NCBI GenBank assembly: GCA_035578175.1
Contig: JAQMRL010000006.1
Location: 28,218,393 to 28,282,392, forward strand
Direction of reading: 5' to 3'
Length of the DNA: 64,000 bases
Source: Catonia carolina
Lineage: Eukaryota > Arthropoda > Insecta > Hemiptera > Achilidae
Within the stretch, counting starts at the first letter, position 1; each line of letters begins with the position of its first letter. Position numbers and translations under genes: made by a program. This document shows positions 32,919-44,182 of the stretch, piece by piece. A model generated the notes under the pieces. The model had not been told where the DNA came from and did no database searches. It was given only the letters and a program-made list of their open reading frames with translations.

Positions 32919-33315
32919 TGTCCATAACAGGCAGATGAAAGGTAAAATTATTTGCACTCGATCTGCTAGTTCCCGGGCTACAAAAAAAATAGTTCTCTCT
33001 CTTATCACATGGTCAGCCAATTATATTACTAAAGCATTTAAGAACAGAAGTGGTAGAATTGTACAAGACACTAATCACAGTTACCTCTTCTGAGAGTAAT
33101 GGATTTCAATATACAGCCAGACCATGTGGTAAATGAAGTGAAAGTGTTATTTTCAAGGCAAAAAGTAGATGTTTTTCAGATAGCCGGGCTTGCTGATAAG
33201 CATTATTTTTCACTCAGTAAAGAAGGCAATTGTAAACCACCTCACTCCTCGTTTTTTTTAGTAAAGCTTCTAGAGGTAAACACCAGCCTTTCTGCTGATG
33301 ATCGTCACAACAAAA
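32919..33315 (+). repeat. SINE-B copy 10, near full length
   Basis: GTCCATAACAGGCAGATG to CTTTCTGCTGATGATCGTCA. Confidence 0.92.
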
Positions 33316-33605
33316 TAAATTAAATGTTGCTGAAAAGTTCAGAAAAAAGGAATATCATAAAAAATATTCCATTAAAAAAATCTTTACGGCTGACACCGTG
33401 ATATAGGCCTACAAATAAAATGTTCGGGAAACTATCAGACCACAGGTATAAAAACAGTTAGTGCCTTTGTAGTGAGTCGTTCAGTAATTGAAAAACTCCT
33501 CATTGTTTCAGACCTCTTTTTAGTTACTTCATCAGAATTTTTTCTTGGATCTGATACTTGATCACTTGTTGAACCTATTCTACGATTATAAATTTTATTT
33601 TATAT

Positions 33606-33860
33606 AATAATCTCTTTTTTTGGTCATCAGTCTCTCGACTGGTTTGATGCAGTTCTCCAAGCTGTTATATCTTGCGCAAGTCGTTTCATATCTACACACC
33701 TGTAACACTCTATATCTTTTGTAATTTGCGTTATATATTCTAAGATTTTCCTCCCCCAATAATTCACTCCCTTAATATTACCCTCCATTGTTGATAGACC
33801 AATACCTGGATGTGTTAAGATATGCCCCACTAGCCTATTCCTTCTTTTGGTAAGATGCTT
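33606..33860 (-). pseudogene. LINE-b C-terminus and 3' end
   Basis: Minus strand reads IWKHLTKRRNRLVGHILTHP, GIGLSTMEGNIKGVNYWGRK and VDMKRLAQDITAWR, the end of ORF2 in LINEs with a C-terminal (K)RxxRLxGHxxRHP segment. The 3' end is GCATCAAACCAGTCGAGAGA, then CTGATGACC and an A run, forming a CAGTC-GAGA-GACTG hairpin. 5'-truncated; related to the copy at 40535. Confidence 0.85.
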
Positions 33861-33934
33861 CCATATAATAATCTCCATAATAATCATATATAATAATCTT
33901 CCATATATATAATAATCTCTATCCATGTTGATCT

Positions 33935-34898
33935 ATATATTTGGTTTGAAGTTAATTGTTTTCATCCATTGATTTTTTTCAAGTAAAATATCTGCTTGTT
34001 TAATCTTTCTTCATCCATTCGCGCTATTTGTCCATTAAATTTTAAGAACCCTTTAAAAATTATTTCTTCAAAAATTTTTATGTATTGGTAAAGTTCTTTA
34101 TCTAAAGACTGATTCCGAACTGTTCGCGCAACTACCCCGGCAAGCTTATTTGACGTCCACTCTAACTGGTTTCAAAATTGTTCGATTTTAATTTTATGTG
34201 AATATAATGTTCATTTTATTGACAAGATTCTCGGTTAGATTAAATTGGACTAACATTTTTAAAATACAGTAGTTTAAAGTTTAAAATATAAAAAATTAAG
34301 AATACAGATTTTTCAGGGCTTGCACGATGAAAAAAATTATTACTTTCTGGACAAAAGAAAGAAAAACAAGCTTAGAAAAATTATCTAAAATGTGTGAAGT
34401 TGTTTGACATTAAGATTCGTATATTATTAAACTATAGTAAACTATTAAGCCACGTGGGACTTTTGGTACATACTGTTTCTATATATAACTTACTATAGGT
34501 GGACGGGATTGGTAAGTTATTCTAAAGGATGATACAGAAGACTTGGGATAGTACGTACATACCTTTACTGAGGCGCCTTCTCTATACAGACAAGCTCATC
34601 AGATATTAAATTTTATGGCATTTATACTCGCATTTCTCTCCATTTGAATTTCTCTCTCATACTCCTCTATCACTGTCACACTCGTTTAAGTTTGAATATT
34701 TTTACAACGACTATTACAATCAAGTGCAGCTTTAACTCATCCGAAACAAGTTCATTGCAAACAACTTAACATAACATTATATCATGAAATTCAAAAATTT
34801 GTCATTTTGAACGAGTTTTTCTTAAAAAATATATACCAATTTATTTAACCAATTTATTACTTAAATAAATTTGAACTGGATATTATAAAGAAACATTT
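33935..34898. other. AT-rich spacer
   Basis: No supported feature. Confidence 0.5.
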
Positions 34899-35592
34899 GG
34901 TATGAAACACTCACACATCTTTCTCTTGCCAATGCAAATAATGAACAATATAACCTAATATTAGTAACAAAATATTAAAAATTAACAAAATAACTAACCT
35001 CAAACACGTAACCTTATTTAAATCATGAGTGATGCAAAATGAAAACCAACCTCAGTTTGGCTTAAAAATACGGAAAATCACTCTTTCACGCTAAACTAGG
35101 CTCTGTAGAGAATTCTTTAAATAAAAGTTGTAGATCTTTTAATTTCCTATTAATTTAATATATACACTTTTTTCATAAAAAGCATAGCTACTGAGGCTGA
35201 AATCTTTAAAAAATGGATTTTTTCGATTTTCTGTTTTTTCTGACAGTGATTTTATGTTTTTTCACGAATATGTGTAAAAAATGGATTTTTTAAGATTTCG
35301 GCCTTCGTATGCATTTTACGACAATAGAGTATATGATAAAATGAATAGAAAATTACAATATCTACAACTTTTGTTGTAGGCATTTTTCTCTACAGAGCCA
35401 AGCTTAGCGTAAACGAGTGATTTTCAGTATTATGAAGCCAAACTGATGTTGATTTTCATTTTGCATCATTCACTCATGATTAAAATAAGGTTATATTTTT
35501 TGTTTGTTTAATTCTAATGTTTTATTACTAATGTTAAATTATACTGTTCATTATTTGTATTGGCAAGAGAAAGTTGTGTGAGTGTTCATACC
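34899..35592. repeat. REP-A head-to-head palindrome, about 694 bp
   Basis: The left arm is REP-A plus-strand 5' half (GGTATGAAACACTCACAC..., body unit 1). From about 35240 the sequence runs back as the minus-strand 5' half to TTGTGTGAGTGTTCATACC. Both outer ends are REP-A left ends; the right end is absent. Confidence 0.9.
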
Positions 35593-35694
35593 AGATTTTT
35601 ATTTTTGAATAGTTGCTTTGTTGTTATTTTTCCATAACTCGAATTTTCTCCCCAACCCTTGAGGATTCAAGTTATAGAAGTACGACAGTAGGTA

Positions 35695-35919
35695 TACACT
35701 TTTGCTCTAGAATGCATAATTAAAGCTGTAATCTTAAAAAAATTTACCACGCGATCACAGGACCCCCAAGAACTTCAGCAGACATGGCGCTTACCCTATC
35801 TTGTAAAGCATAAGAAGTCTAGTAAATGTGGCTATTTAAAAACAAATCGTAGGAGCACTTTTTTAAAAAATAAAATAAATTAAAAATTGCACGAATTAAC
35901 TAGTTGCTACTTCCGGTTT
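35695..35919 (+). repeat. REP-A copy 13, before SINE-B
   Basis: Begins within body unit 2 (TATACACTTTTGCTCTAGAA) and runs to CTACTTCCGGTTT, where SINE-B inserted. Confidence 0.85.
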
Positions 35920-36312
35920 CTGCCCATAACAGACAGGTGGAGTGTCAAATTATTTACACTCAATCTGTTCGTTGCAGGGCTAAAATAAATAGTTCTGTTT
36001 CTTATCACATGGTCAGCCAATTAAATGACTGAATCATTTAAGAACAGAAGAGGTAGAGGTGTAAAAGACACTAATCAGAGTTATCTCCTCTGAAAGTAAT
36101 GAATTTCACTATACAGCCAGACCCTGGGTTGAATGAAGTGAAGGTGTCATTTGCAGAGTGGAAAATTTGTGCTTTTCAGAGGGCCCGGCATGCTGATAAG
36201 CATACTTTTCCATTCAGTGAGGAAGGCAATGGTAAACCACCTCACTCCTCGATTTACTTAGTAAAACCTCTACAGGTTCAAACCAGCCTACAGGCTGATG
36301 ACCTAAACAACA
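35920..36312 (+). repeat. SINE-B copy 11, full length with 11 bp duplication
   Basis: Reference copy. CTGCCCATAACAGACAGG to GCTGATGACCTAAACAAC, flanked by ACTTCCGGTTT (35909-35919, 36313-36323). It defines both termini and shows target-primed retroposition. It has no obvious tRNA head, so the 5' origin is unresolved. Confidence 0.97.
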
Positions 36313-36545
36313 ACTTCCGGTTTACTGATTTTGATGAAAAGTTCTCGTTGGGTCACCTAGTAGTACCCAACTTCAGTTTGAAGTTTCTATTTTTTACGAT
36401 ATTCCATTTTTAGAAATTTGGTTCACACATACAGACCAATTGCTAAAAGCATGTTTTTTTGGGTTCAGGAGGCCTCTGAAAACGTATATATCCGGTGAAA
36501 ACTCGACATGAAAACAATACTTTCTTTCACTTTACATTCATAAAA
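36313..36545 (+). repeat. REP-A copy 13, after SINE-B
   Basis: Resumes ACTTCCGGTTTACTGATTTT and runs to TTTCACTTTACATTC, with a degraded right end. Confidence 0.85.
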
Positions 36546-37534
36546 ATTATTTTAATAAAGCAGAAGGCTCTCAAACCAAATTATTATGTATACAATAACA
36601 TAATTACAGTAAAGTAGAATTTACACAGTATTTTTACTCATACGTCACTAGAACACAATCAAATATGCAACCAGAATATAAAGTAGCAACTTAAAAATAT
36701 ATATGTAGCAGATAAATAAATTGTTCCAGAAACTGTATTCGTTTAAATAGGTATCAGATACACGTTATCTTTATAAGTGTGAATTAATAGATAATGACAA
36801 AGATGAGAATATTCTTTTTAAAAATGCATTAGCTTAATTGACTATGATTGAATGACTTGACGATATCATTAAAAAAATAAAATAAAAGTAGTCTTCGTGG
36901 TTACAGTATTTTTTCTTATAACTGGTGAATAAAAAAGAAACGAATGATTTGGAATGCATTTGAAGAGTATGCGTTGATGGTTACACCACGAAAAGAGAAA
37001 GATAGATGGAAAAAGAAAGTGTGAGAGAACTGAATAGTTAAGTAATGAAAAAAGATAAAAGTAAAAAGTCCTTAGTTCAACAACAACAACAGTACTAGAT
37101 GAAGGGTGTGTTTAGAAGAAGAAGAATAAGGTGGTGAAGATCAGAACAGGGTAGTAGTAGTGGCCGATCCGTAGTGGCATTAACGAGGAAACAAGAGGGT
37201 AGAAAAAAACTAACCATCAAGTTATTTTACCTTGACAGCATCTTACAACTACTTCCCCAAAGGTTTTTCAAAATGATGAAAATAATGACTAGCCGAATGA
37301 TGTGATTAGGCAAACCTTCACTCCTCCGTCCAACAAGGCAGGAGTTTTTGTCTCCTTTTTTTATCGGTAACAAAAAACTTCTACGCCTCCAGCCATTATT
37401 TTACATATACATAGTGTAAAATTTAACAGCTACTTAAAATAGTTCCTCACGCCTTGTCTTAAACAAGTTCTATTTTCTAGTTTGTTCAGGCTTTTCCGTG
37501 TATATTTATAAACAATTATCAATATTGATAAACT
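36546..37534. other. AT-rich spacer
   Basis: No supported feature; GAAGAAGAATAA at about 37115 may be an isolated LINE-like tail. Confidence 0.4.
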
Positions 37535-37535
37535 T

Positions 37536-37930
37536 TTTTTTTATCCGAGGCGGCGAGAAAAACTCATGTTCACTGCCTCACGATGGGGGAAGAAGTGTTG
37601 GACTCAAATGAGTCGTCCTCGTCCAGCCCCAAAGAGGCCGCAACCGCCTTACCAACCAAAAACCCGCCGACTGGTCACTTGATCCGACATCAGCAAACAA
37701 CCTTCCACCTCCCTCGGAACTGTTTATGTAATACTACAAGGGAAATGTCCGGTTAAAAAAGTACATACTGTCAGCGGGGCGTGGAAGGGAACCGTAGCCC
37801 AATTCCCCTCTCGCTGTCACTGACCAACACACACTCTCTCACTTTCATTCACCTCTTTCATCACCAGCTCAGGAAATTAGTGTGCCTATCTTACCTACTG
37901 AGATCGGGACAGGATTGATTTGCTGTGGGA
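37536..37930 (+). other. GC-richer block with a 58-codon frame
   Basis: 37536-37574 is identical (inverted) to 13328-13366. The frame at 37583-37759 begins MGEEVLDSNESSSSSPKEAA and continues polar to REMSG-stop. It has exon-like composition but no recognised domain. It may be a 5' coding piece of a transposon. Confidence 0.25.
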
Positions 37931-37998
37931 GAGGGCGATCCCTCTCGATATTGATAAACTTGGCGGGGTGGATATTAAATTACCTGTTTTTTCCACGT

Positions 37999-38097
37999 AC
38001 AGTAAAACCTCTCTTAACCGAAACGGGCTGTCTATGTACAGTATGATCGCGGTAATCCGAACCCACGGTACACCCAAACCTCCAGTAATTCAAACGA
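37999..38097 (+). repeat. Possible pogo/Tigger-type end
   Basis: ACAGTAAAACCTCTCTTAAC followed by CGAAACGGGC resembles TIRs of pogo-like elements. Only one end is convincing, directly next to SINE-B. Confidence 0.3.
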
Positions 38098-38482
38098 TCA
38101 CTTGTTCAGATCATCAGCCGAAAGGCTAGTTTAAACCTGTAGAGGTTACTAAAAAAACTAATAGTTTACAATTGCCTTCCTCACTGAGTAGAAAAGTACG
38201 CTAATCAGAATGCCGAGCCCTCTGAAAAGCACATATTTTTCACTCTGCAAATGACCCCTTCACTTCATTTACCACAAGGTCTGGCTGTAAAGTGAAATTC
38301 ATTACTTTCAGAGGCGATAACTCTGTTAAGTATCTTTTACACCTCTACCTCTTCTGTTCTTAAATGATTCAGTCAATTAATTGACTGACCATGTGATAAG
38401 AAACAGAACTATTTATTTAAGTCCGGTAATGAACAGATTGAGCGTAAATAATTAGACCGTCCACCTGTCATTTATGGGCAGA
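38098..38482 (-). repeat. SINE-B copy 12, full length
   Basis: AGATCATCAGCCGAAAGG to CACCTGTCATTTATGGGCA. Confidence 0.92.
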
Positions 38483-38517
38483 GATCACTTATTATCATTA
38501 AGTTTTTAATTATTTTT

Positions 38518-38860
38518 TTACCATTCAGAAATTTCTTTAAAAACGTCGGGTCTTTTCCGTTTTCTGTACGCCACTTTCAAATCCGAATTCCCTGAAAGGT
38601 TACACCATTCTCCCTTTTCTGCGTCTAACGCGCCAATCTGACCAGCAATATTTACACTGTGTGCTATGAATTTTGTAGAGTTACTTAATAATATTCGTTC
38701 GGAGAAAGATGCTGCAGTTCCTTTAGGAAAAGGAATAATTACATAATCCCAGAAGATGTGAAAACTAAAAAAGTATGTGTTAAACACTCACACAACTTTA
38801 TCTTCCCAATGTAAATAATTAAAAAATATAACGTAATATGTAGTAATAGCAAAATAAAAC
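38518..38860 (-). repeat. Segment G copy joined to a REP-A left end
   Basis: An open frame of 89 codons on the minus strand, with SFHIFWDYVIIPFPK, FSERILLSNSTKFIAHSVNI and CNLSGNSDLKVAYRKRKRP. The nucleotide sequence is homologous to 12172-12376. A REP-A-type left module (GTGTTAAACACTCACACAAC) follows at 38775-38830. Both copies have the same junction order, so G belongs to the REP-A group. Protein family not recognised. Confidence 0.5.
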
Positions 38861-38967
38861 ACACAATTAAAATAAGAAATCAAACAACAGAACGTGTAAT
38901 ATAGTACAATACTGGGACTAAGAAGGACTTTTGTACGCGTGCGTAATGTAACTTGTGTGCGTGAATA

Positions 38968-39521
38968 GGGTAGGCGCCATGTCTGCTGAAATTCTTGGGA
39001 AGGCTGTTTCTCTCAAAAATTTGTTTTTTTAAGATTTCGACTTTAATATGCATTTTAGCGCAAAGATGTATACAATAAAAGTTATAGTAAATTTAAAGTC
39101 CTACAACTATTATTTCAAACGTTTTTTTTGTGTTACGCTTAGTTTAGCGGTAATTAGCGATTTTCTGTTTTTTTTTTTCACGAAAACTTGTAACAAAGTC
39201 GATTTTTAAAAGATTTCAGCCTTAGTATGCATTTTACGACAAAAGCGTATACAATCAAATTTATAGGAAATTAAAAGATCTACAACTTTTATGCGAAACA
39301 TTTTTCTCTGCAGAGCCTACTTTAGCGTGAAAGAGTGATGTACCGTATTTTTAAGCCAAACTGAGGTTAATTTTCATTTTGCGTCTTTCACTCATGATTA
39401 AAATTAGGTAATATTTTATAAGGTTAGTTTTTTTGTTTATTTCTAATGTTTTATTACTCAAATTAGGTTAATTGTTAATTATCTGCATTGGCAAGAGAGA
39501 GTCGTGTTAGTGTTTCACACC
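38968..39521 (-). repeat. REP-A copy 15, right end missing
   Basis: Starts at AGGGTAGGCGCCATGTCTGC and ends GTGTTTCACACC. Confidence 0.9.
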
Positions 39522-40534
39522 AGATTTTTGTTGTTTGTGTCTCTGATTATGTGTTGCATTATGGTTAGGTAATTTATAAATATTCTATGTTGCCGGGATA
39601 ATTTTTTAATAATTTTATAAGATATGATTTCTCATAGGTACTTAAACTGAAATTATATTTATTTAATTTTTGTGTTGCTAATTAATTTCCTATTATTTGT
39701 TTGTTAACAAGGTAGACAATATAAAAAAGGTATCTTAAATTATGGTTATTATTTTATAATACAACGTTAATGCATTTAAAGAATTATAAATAGAAGGAAT
39801 ATAAATGTCAAGATACTGATAACAAATCCTGAAGATTTTTATCTTCTCACAAAAAGATCTAAACAGAGGAGAAAAATAAAAATAAAACAAAACAAGATTT
39901 AGTAATAGTATTGGGGATAACATTGCTACCTGTGTGACTCCTTTATCAATTTATTCTTTTAAAAAAACCCTACACTATGTTGAATCTAGGATTTTTAATT
40001 CACTTTAATAATATACGAACATCAAACACACCTAAAAATATAACACTGCGGTATCTTATCAAATAAAAGAAACAATTACATGAATATGGTAAATCCATAA
40101 GATTGCAACCAGGGCAACTGGTCGGCGTGATTAAACAAAAAGGATCAAAGAAAAAGAAAATCCGTCAACGTATGATTAGCAAGGATAACAAACTACGGCC
40201 GTACCCTACAATCTCTAGACCATTCCTTTCTCCTTTTCTTCTTCTTCTTCTTCTTACTACAACATCTATTAAATGAGAAGGCATTAATCAACTACTTCTC
40301 AACCGACATCAACAACACCTTGACAGGTAGCAGGTAACCGAACTATTTTAATTGTTAACTGAACCGGGGGAAAAACTACTTTTGATTTAACTAAATGACT
40401 TGCTTTACATTATTAACGTAGATATTTAATTTACTAGAATTTATGTTCCCTTAGGCTTTGATTCCTTCCACTGAAATTCTCTTATTGGGTAGCCTACTGA
40501 AATTTATTTACCGGTTCATAAAATAGTAGTTTTT
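39522..40534. other. AT-rich spacer with a TTC microsatellite
   Basis: (TTC)n at about 40239-40256; on the minus strand this could be a LINE-a-like GAA tail. Nothing else seen. Confidence 0.45.
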
Positions 40535-41200
40535 TGTCATCAGTCTCTCGACTGGTTTGATGCAGTTCCCCAAGCTGTTCTATCTAGCGCAAGTCGTTTC
40601 TATATGTTTTGTGATTTGCTTTATAAACTCTAACCTTTGCCTCCCCCTACAATTCACTCCCTCAATATTACCCTCCATTATTGATGGACCAATACCTGGA
40701 TGTCTTAAGATATGCCCCACGAGCCTATCTTTTCTTTTGGTAAGATGCTTCCATATACTTATTTTTTCATCCACTCGCCTAAGAACCTCTAAATTAGTTA
40801 TCTTGTCCACCCACCTAATCTTTAACATTTTCCTATAACACCACATTTCAAAAGCTTCTATCCTCTTCCTTTCTACAGCCCATATCACCCATGTTTCACA
40901 CCCGTATAATACTAAACTACAAACATAGTGTTTTAAGAAATTTTTCTTAATCTGTAAATCAATGTTTGTAGTCAGTAAGCTATTTTTCATTTCAAAGGCT
41001 TTTCTAGCTTGATCAATTCTACTTTTTCATATCAATTGAGCTTCTACCATCCTTTGTTATTTTAATCCCTAGATAGCAGAATTCCCTAACTTCCTGTATG
41101 TTTTCGTTGCCTATATTTAAATTTCCCATCTCTTCTAAACCACCCTTGCTGCTGCACAACATTTTCGTTTTGTTCTTACATAAAAAAGTAATATTCCAAA
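40535..41200 (-). pseudogene. LINE-b reverse transcriptase C-terminal half
   Basis: Minus strand: NLNIGNENIQEVREFCYLG, IKITKDGRSSIDMKK (end of the RT thumb), then after a frameshift LVLYGCETWVIWAVERKRIE, AFEMWCYRKMLKIRWVDKIT and LRRVDEKISIWKHLTKRKDR. It then ends early, relative to the 33.6 kb copy, by a deletion. The 3' end hairpin CAGTCGAGAGACTG is at about 40540-40555. The LYGCETW and FEMWCYR segments are typical of insect RT-encoding LINEs. Dead copy. Confidence 0.88.
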
Positions 41201-41214
41201 AATACAAATACATT

Positions 41215-41755
41215 TTGCGCCCGCCATAAAGACCTATTCCCACGACAATAGTACTAGATCCTAGTTGTTTATCAGCTACCAAAATAGCGTAATGGGAACG
41301 AACAACTAGTTTAGATAAAGCGCTTGTATTCACTAGCGCGCTAGTGACTTGAATATGTTTAATTTTACTAGCCCTTACAGAAGAGAAAAGGTTACGTGAT
41401 AGATTAGCGCTAGTTTAGTTAAAGCATTTGAGTATTCACTAGCACGCTAGTGACTTTGAACATGTTTAATTTTACTAGCCCTTATAGGAGAGAAAAGATT
41501 ACGTGATAGATTAGCGCCAGTAAACTAGCTCGGTGCGAACGTTTGGAAACGTTGCTAGTTGCTAATAAGCTGTAGTTTGCACAGAAATACACAACACAAT
41601 TCACATAATATGTCTTCAGATCACTGCCATTAACTAGCTCCAAGGGAACCGAAACCTACGCGCTAGCAGGCGCTGCTAGTGGTTGCAGTTAGTACTAACG
41701 ACGTGAGAACGAACAATTAGCAGCTAGTTTAGTTAAAGCGCTATACTGAATTTTT
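41215..41755. repeat. Repeat-rich block with about 107-119 bp tandem duplication
   Basis: A unit containing TTCACTAGCGCGCTAGTGAC, TTTAATTTTACTAGCCCTTA and TTACGTGATAGATTAGCGC occurs twice (about 41318-41423 and 41424-41540). GTTTAGTTAAAGCGCT recurs at the far end (about 41725). Partial inverted similarity between about 41235-41265 and 41690-41715 (CACGACAATAGTACTA against its inverse) suggests a MITE that gained internal copies. Confidence 0.6.
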
Positions 41756-41790
41756 GGGGGCCACTTTTAGTAACAAATTTATTGGAGGTA

Positions 41791-41917
41791 TACGAGGTGT
41801 GGCTATTAAATAACGAGACTGACGTAAAAAATTTCATTTTTATTTTATACATAACCATTTATTGTCACCTTCAATATACACTCCTTCTCTATCCCTACAA
41901 CGCTCCATTGTTGGAAG
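41791..41917 (-). mobile_element. Mariner 3' end fragment
   Basis: TACGAGGTGTGGCTATTAAA through CGCTCCATTGTTGGA, the inverse of the last about 120 bases of the mariner at 21.6 kb, joined directly to a REP-A copy. Confidence 0.88.
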
Positions 41918-42521
41918 GTTCTACGATTCTTTTAAAAATCGCCTCGTTTACTAAATTTTTTATGCTTTACAAGATAGGGTAGACGTCATGTCTGCTGAAA
42001 TTCTTGGAGAGACAATTTTCACGTAAAAAATTGTTTTTTTAAGATTGCGGCTTTAATATGTGTTTTAGCGCAAAAACGTATAGGCCTACAATAAAAGTAG
42101 TAGAGAATTTAAAATCCTACAACTTTTATGAACATTTTTTTTGTATAACGCTTAGTTTGGCGGTAATTAGCGATTTTCTGTTTTTTTCTCACGAAATAGT
42201 GTAAAAAATCGATTTTTTAAGATTTCAGCCTTAGTATGCATTTTACGACAAAAGAGTAGTATATAATAAAATTTATAGGAAATTAAAAGATTTACAACTT
42301 TTATTTAAAGCATTTTTCTCTACAGAGACTAGTTTAGTGTGAAAATGTCATTATCCTTATTTTTAAGCCAAACTGTCGTTCATTTTCATTTTGCGTCTTT
42401 CACTCATGATTAAAATTAGGTTATGTTTATTGAGGTTAGTTTTTTTTGTTTAAATCTAATGTTTGGCTGTATTTTTCATAATTTGCACTGGCAAGAGAAA
42501 GTTGTGCGAGTGTTTCACACC
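41918..42521 (-). repeat. REP-A copy 16, right end missing
   Basis: Begins at CTACGATTCTTTTAAAAATC and ends GTGTTTCACACC. Its right part is replaced by the mariner fragment. Confidence 0.9.
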
Positions 42522-43202
42522 AGAATTTTAATGAATATGAGATAGTTCTGTTTAGAAAATAATAAATATGTAAAAGAATTACCAAATTTATTTCGACGTA
42601 AAAAATAATGGTTATAATGAAAATTTATATTACTTTGAAAGTATTCTGATCTACATATAAATGGAACAGAATTGTAAATGAACAAAAAAAAATAAAACTT
42701 ATATTAGTTGTTTTAGAAATCACAGCGGGTTTTCTTTAAACTATGTGAATGGTGCAATACACAATTTAAATTGAAGATAGGGTCAGTTAAAATATCTCCT
42801 CATATGAACCCCACATGGTGCCAACAAGGGGGTAACGTGCAACATTCCGTCGGTTACAAAAGGTGAGTAGAATAAATAGGTTTTGTTTAATAGTTTAAGA
42901 ACAGTACATAGTAGAACCTTCTCGATCGAGGTTTCCATTATACAGGGATTACTGCGTTCGTAATTATAGTATTTCAGTTTTTCAACAATTTTTTACCAAG
43001 GATCGTTTTCATTATCAACGCAATTCACAGTAAAATTTTATATTAATTGTACTGTGTAGTTCTTGAATATGCTTTTAACCTCTACCCAAAATTCTAAATG
43101 AATTGGGAAAATATTTGAACATCTTTTAGCTAAGTTACCGCTTCGATTTGATTTTTTAATTTCTCTTGTCCTATATGAATATATTGCGTATAACAGGCAG
43201 GT
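42522..43202. other. AT-rich spacer
   Basis: No supported feature. Confidence 0.5.
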
Positions 43203-43490
43203 CTTAACAGACAGGTGGAGTGTCAAATTATTTACACTCAATCTGTTCGTTGCGGGGTAAAAATAAATAGTTCTGTTTCTTATCACATGATCAGCGAATC
43301 AAATGACTGAATCATTTAAGAATAAAAGAAGTAAAAGACTTATCTCCTTTGAAAGTAATGAATTTTATTATACATCCAGACCCTGTTGTGAATGAAGTGA
43401 AGGTGTCATTTGCAGGGTGGAAAGTAGATGATTTTCAGAGGGCCTGGAATGCTGATAAGCCCTTTTCCACAAGTGAAGAAGGCATTGGTT
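43203..43490 (+). repeat. SINE-B copy 13, 3'-truncated
   Basis: AACAGACAGGTGGAGTGTCA to AGTGAAGAAGGCATTGG. The 3' end is replaced by REP-A sequence. Confidence 0.9.
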
Positions 43491-44182
43491 GGGTACTAAC
43501 AAATGACCCGACACGAACCTTGTTTATTAAAAATCGGTCAACCGGGATTTGTAGTTTATTCGTGCAATTGTTCCCTTTTTCCTATTTTCTCAAAAACGGC
43601 TCCAACGATTTTTTTTAAAAAATCGCTTCATTTGTTATGCTCTACAAGACAGGCGCCATGTCTGCTGAAATTCTTGGGGAAGTGGTTTTCTCGTAAAAAA
43701 ATCGTTTTTTTAAGATTGCGACTTAATATGCATTTTAGCGCGAAGATGTATATGATAAAAGTTGTAGAAAAATTGAAATCCTACAACTATTATTTCAAAT
43801 ATTTTTTGTATAACGCTTAGTTTAGCAGTAATTTCAAATTTTCTGTTTTTTCTCACGAAAACGTGTAAGTAAGTAGATTTTTTTCAAGATTTCAGCCTTA
43901 GTATTCATTTTACCACTAAAGTGTATAATCAAATTTATAGGAAATTAAAAGATCTACAATATTTTATTTTGAGCATTTTTCTCTACAGAGCCTAGTTTAG
44001 CGTGAAAGAGTGATTTTTCGTATTTTTAAGCCAAAGTGAGGTTCATTTTTATTTAGCGTGTTTCACTCGTGATTAAAATAAAGTTATGTTTTTTGTTTGT
44101 TTCTAATGTTTTATTACTAATGTTAGGTTACATTTTTCACTATATGCATTGGCAAGAAAAAGTCGTGTAAGTGTTTCACACT
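43491..44182 (-). repeat. REP-A copy 17, right end missing
   Basis: Starts ACCCGACACGAACC-like (43507) and ends GTGTTTCACACT. Confidence 0.88.
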
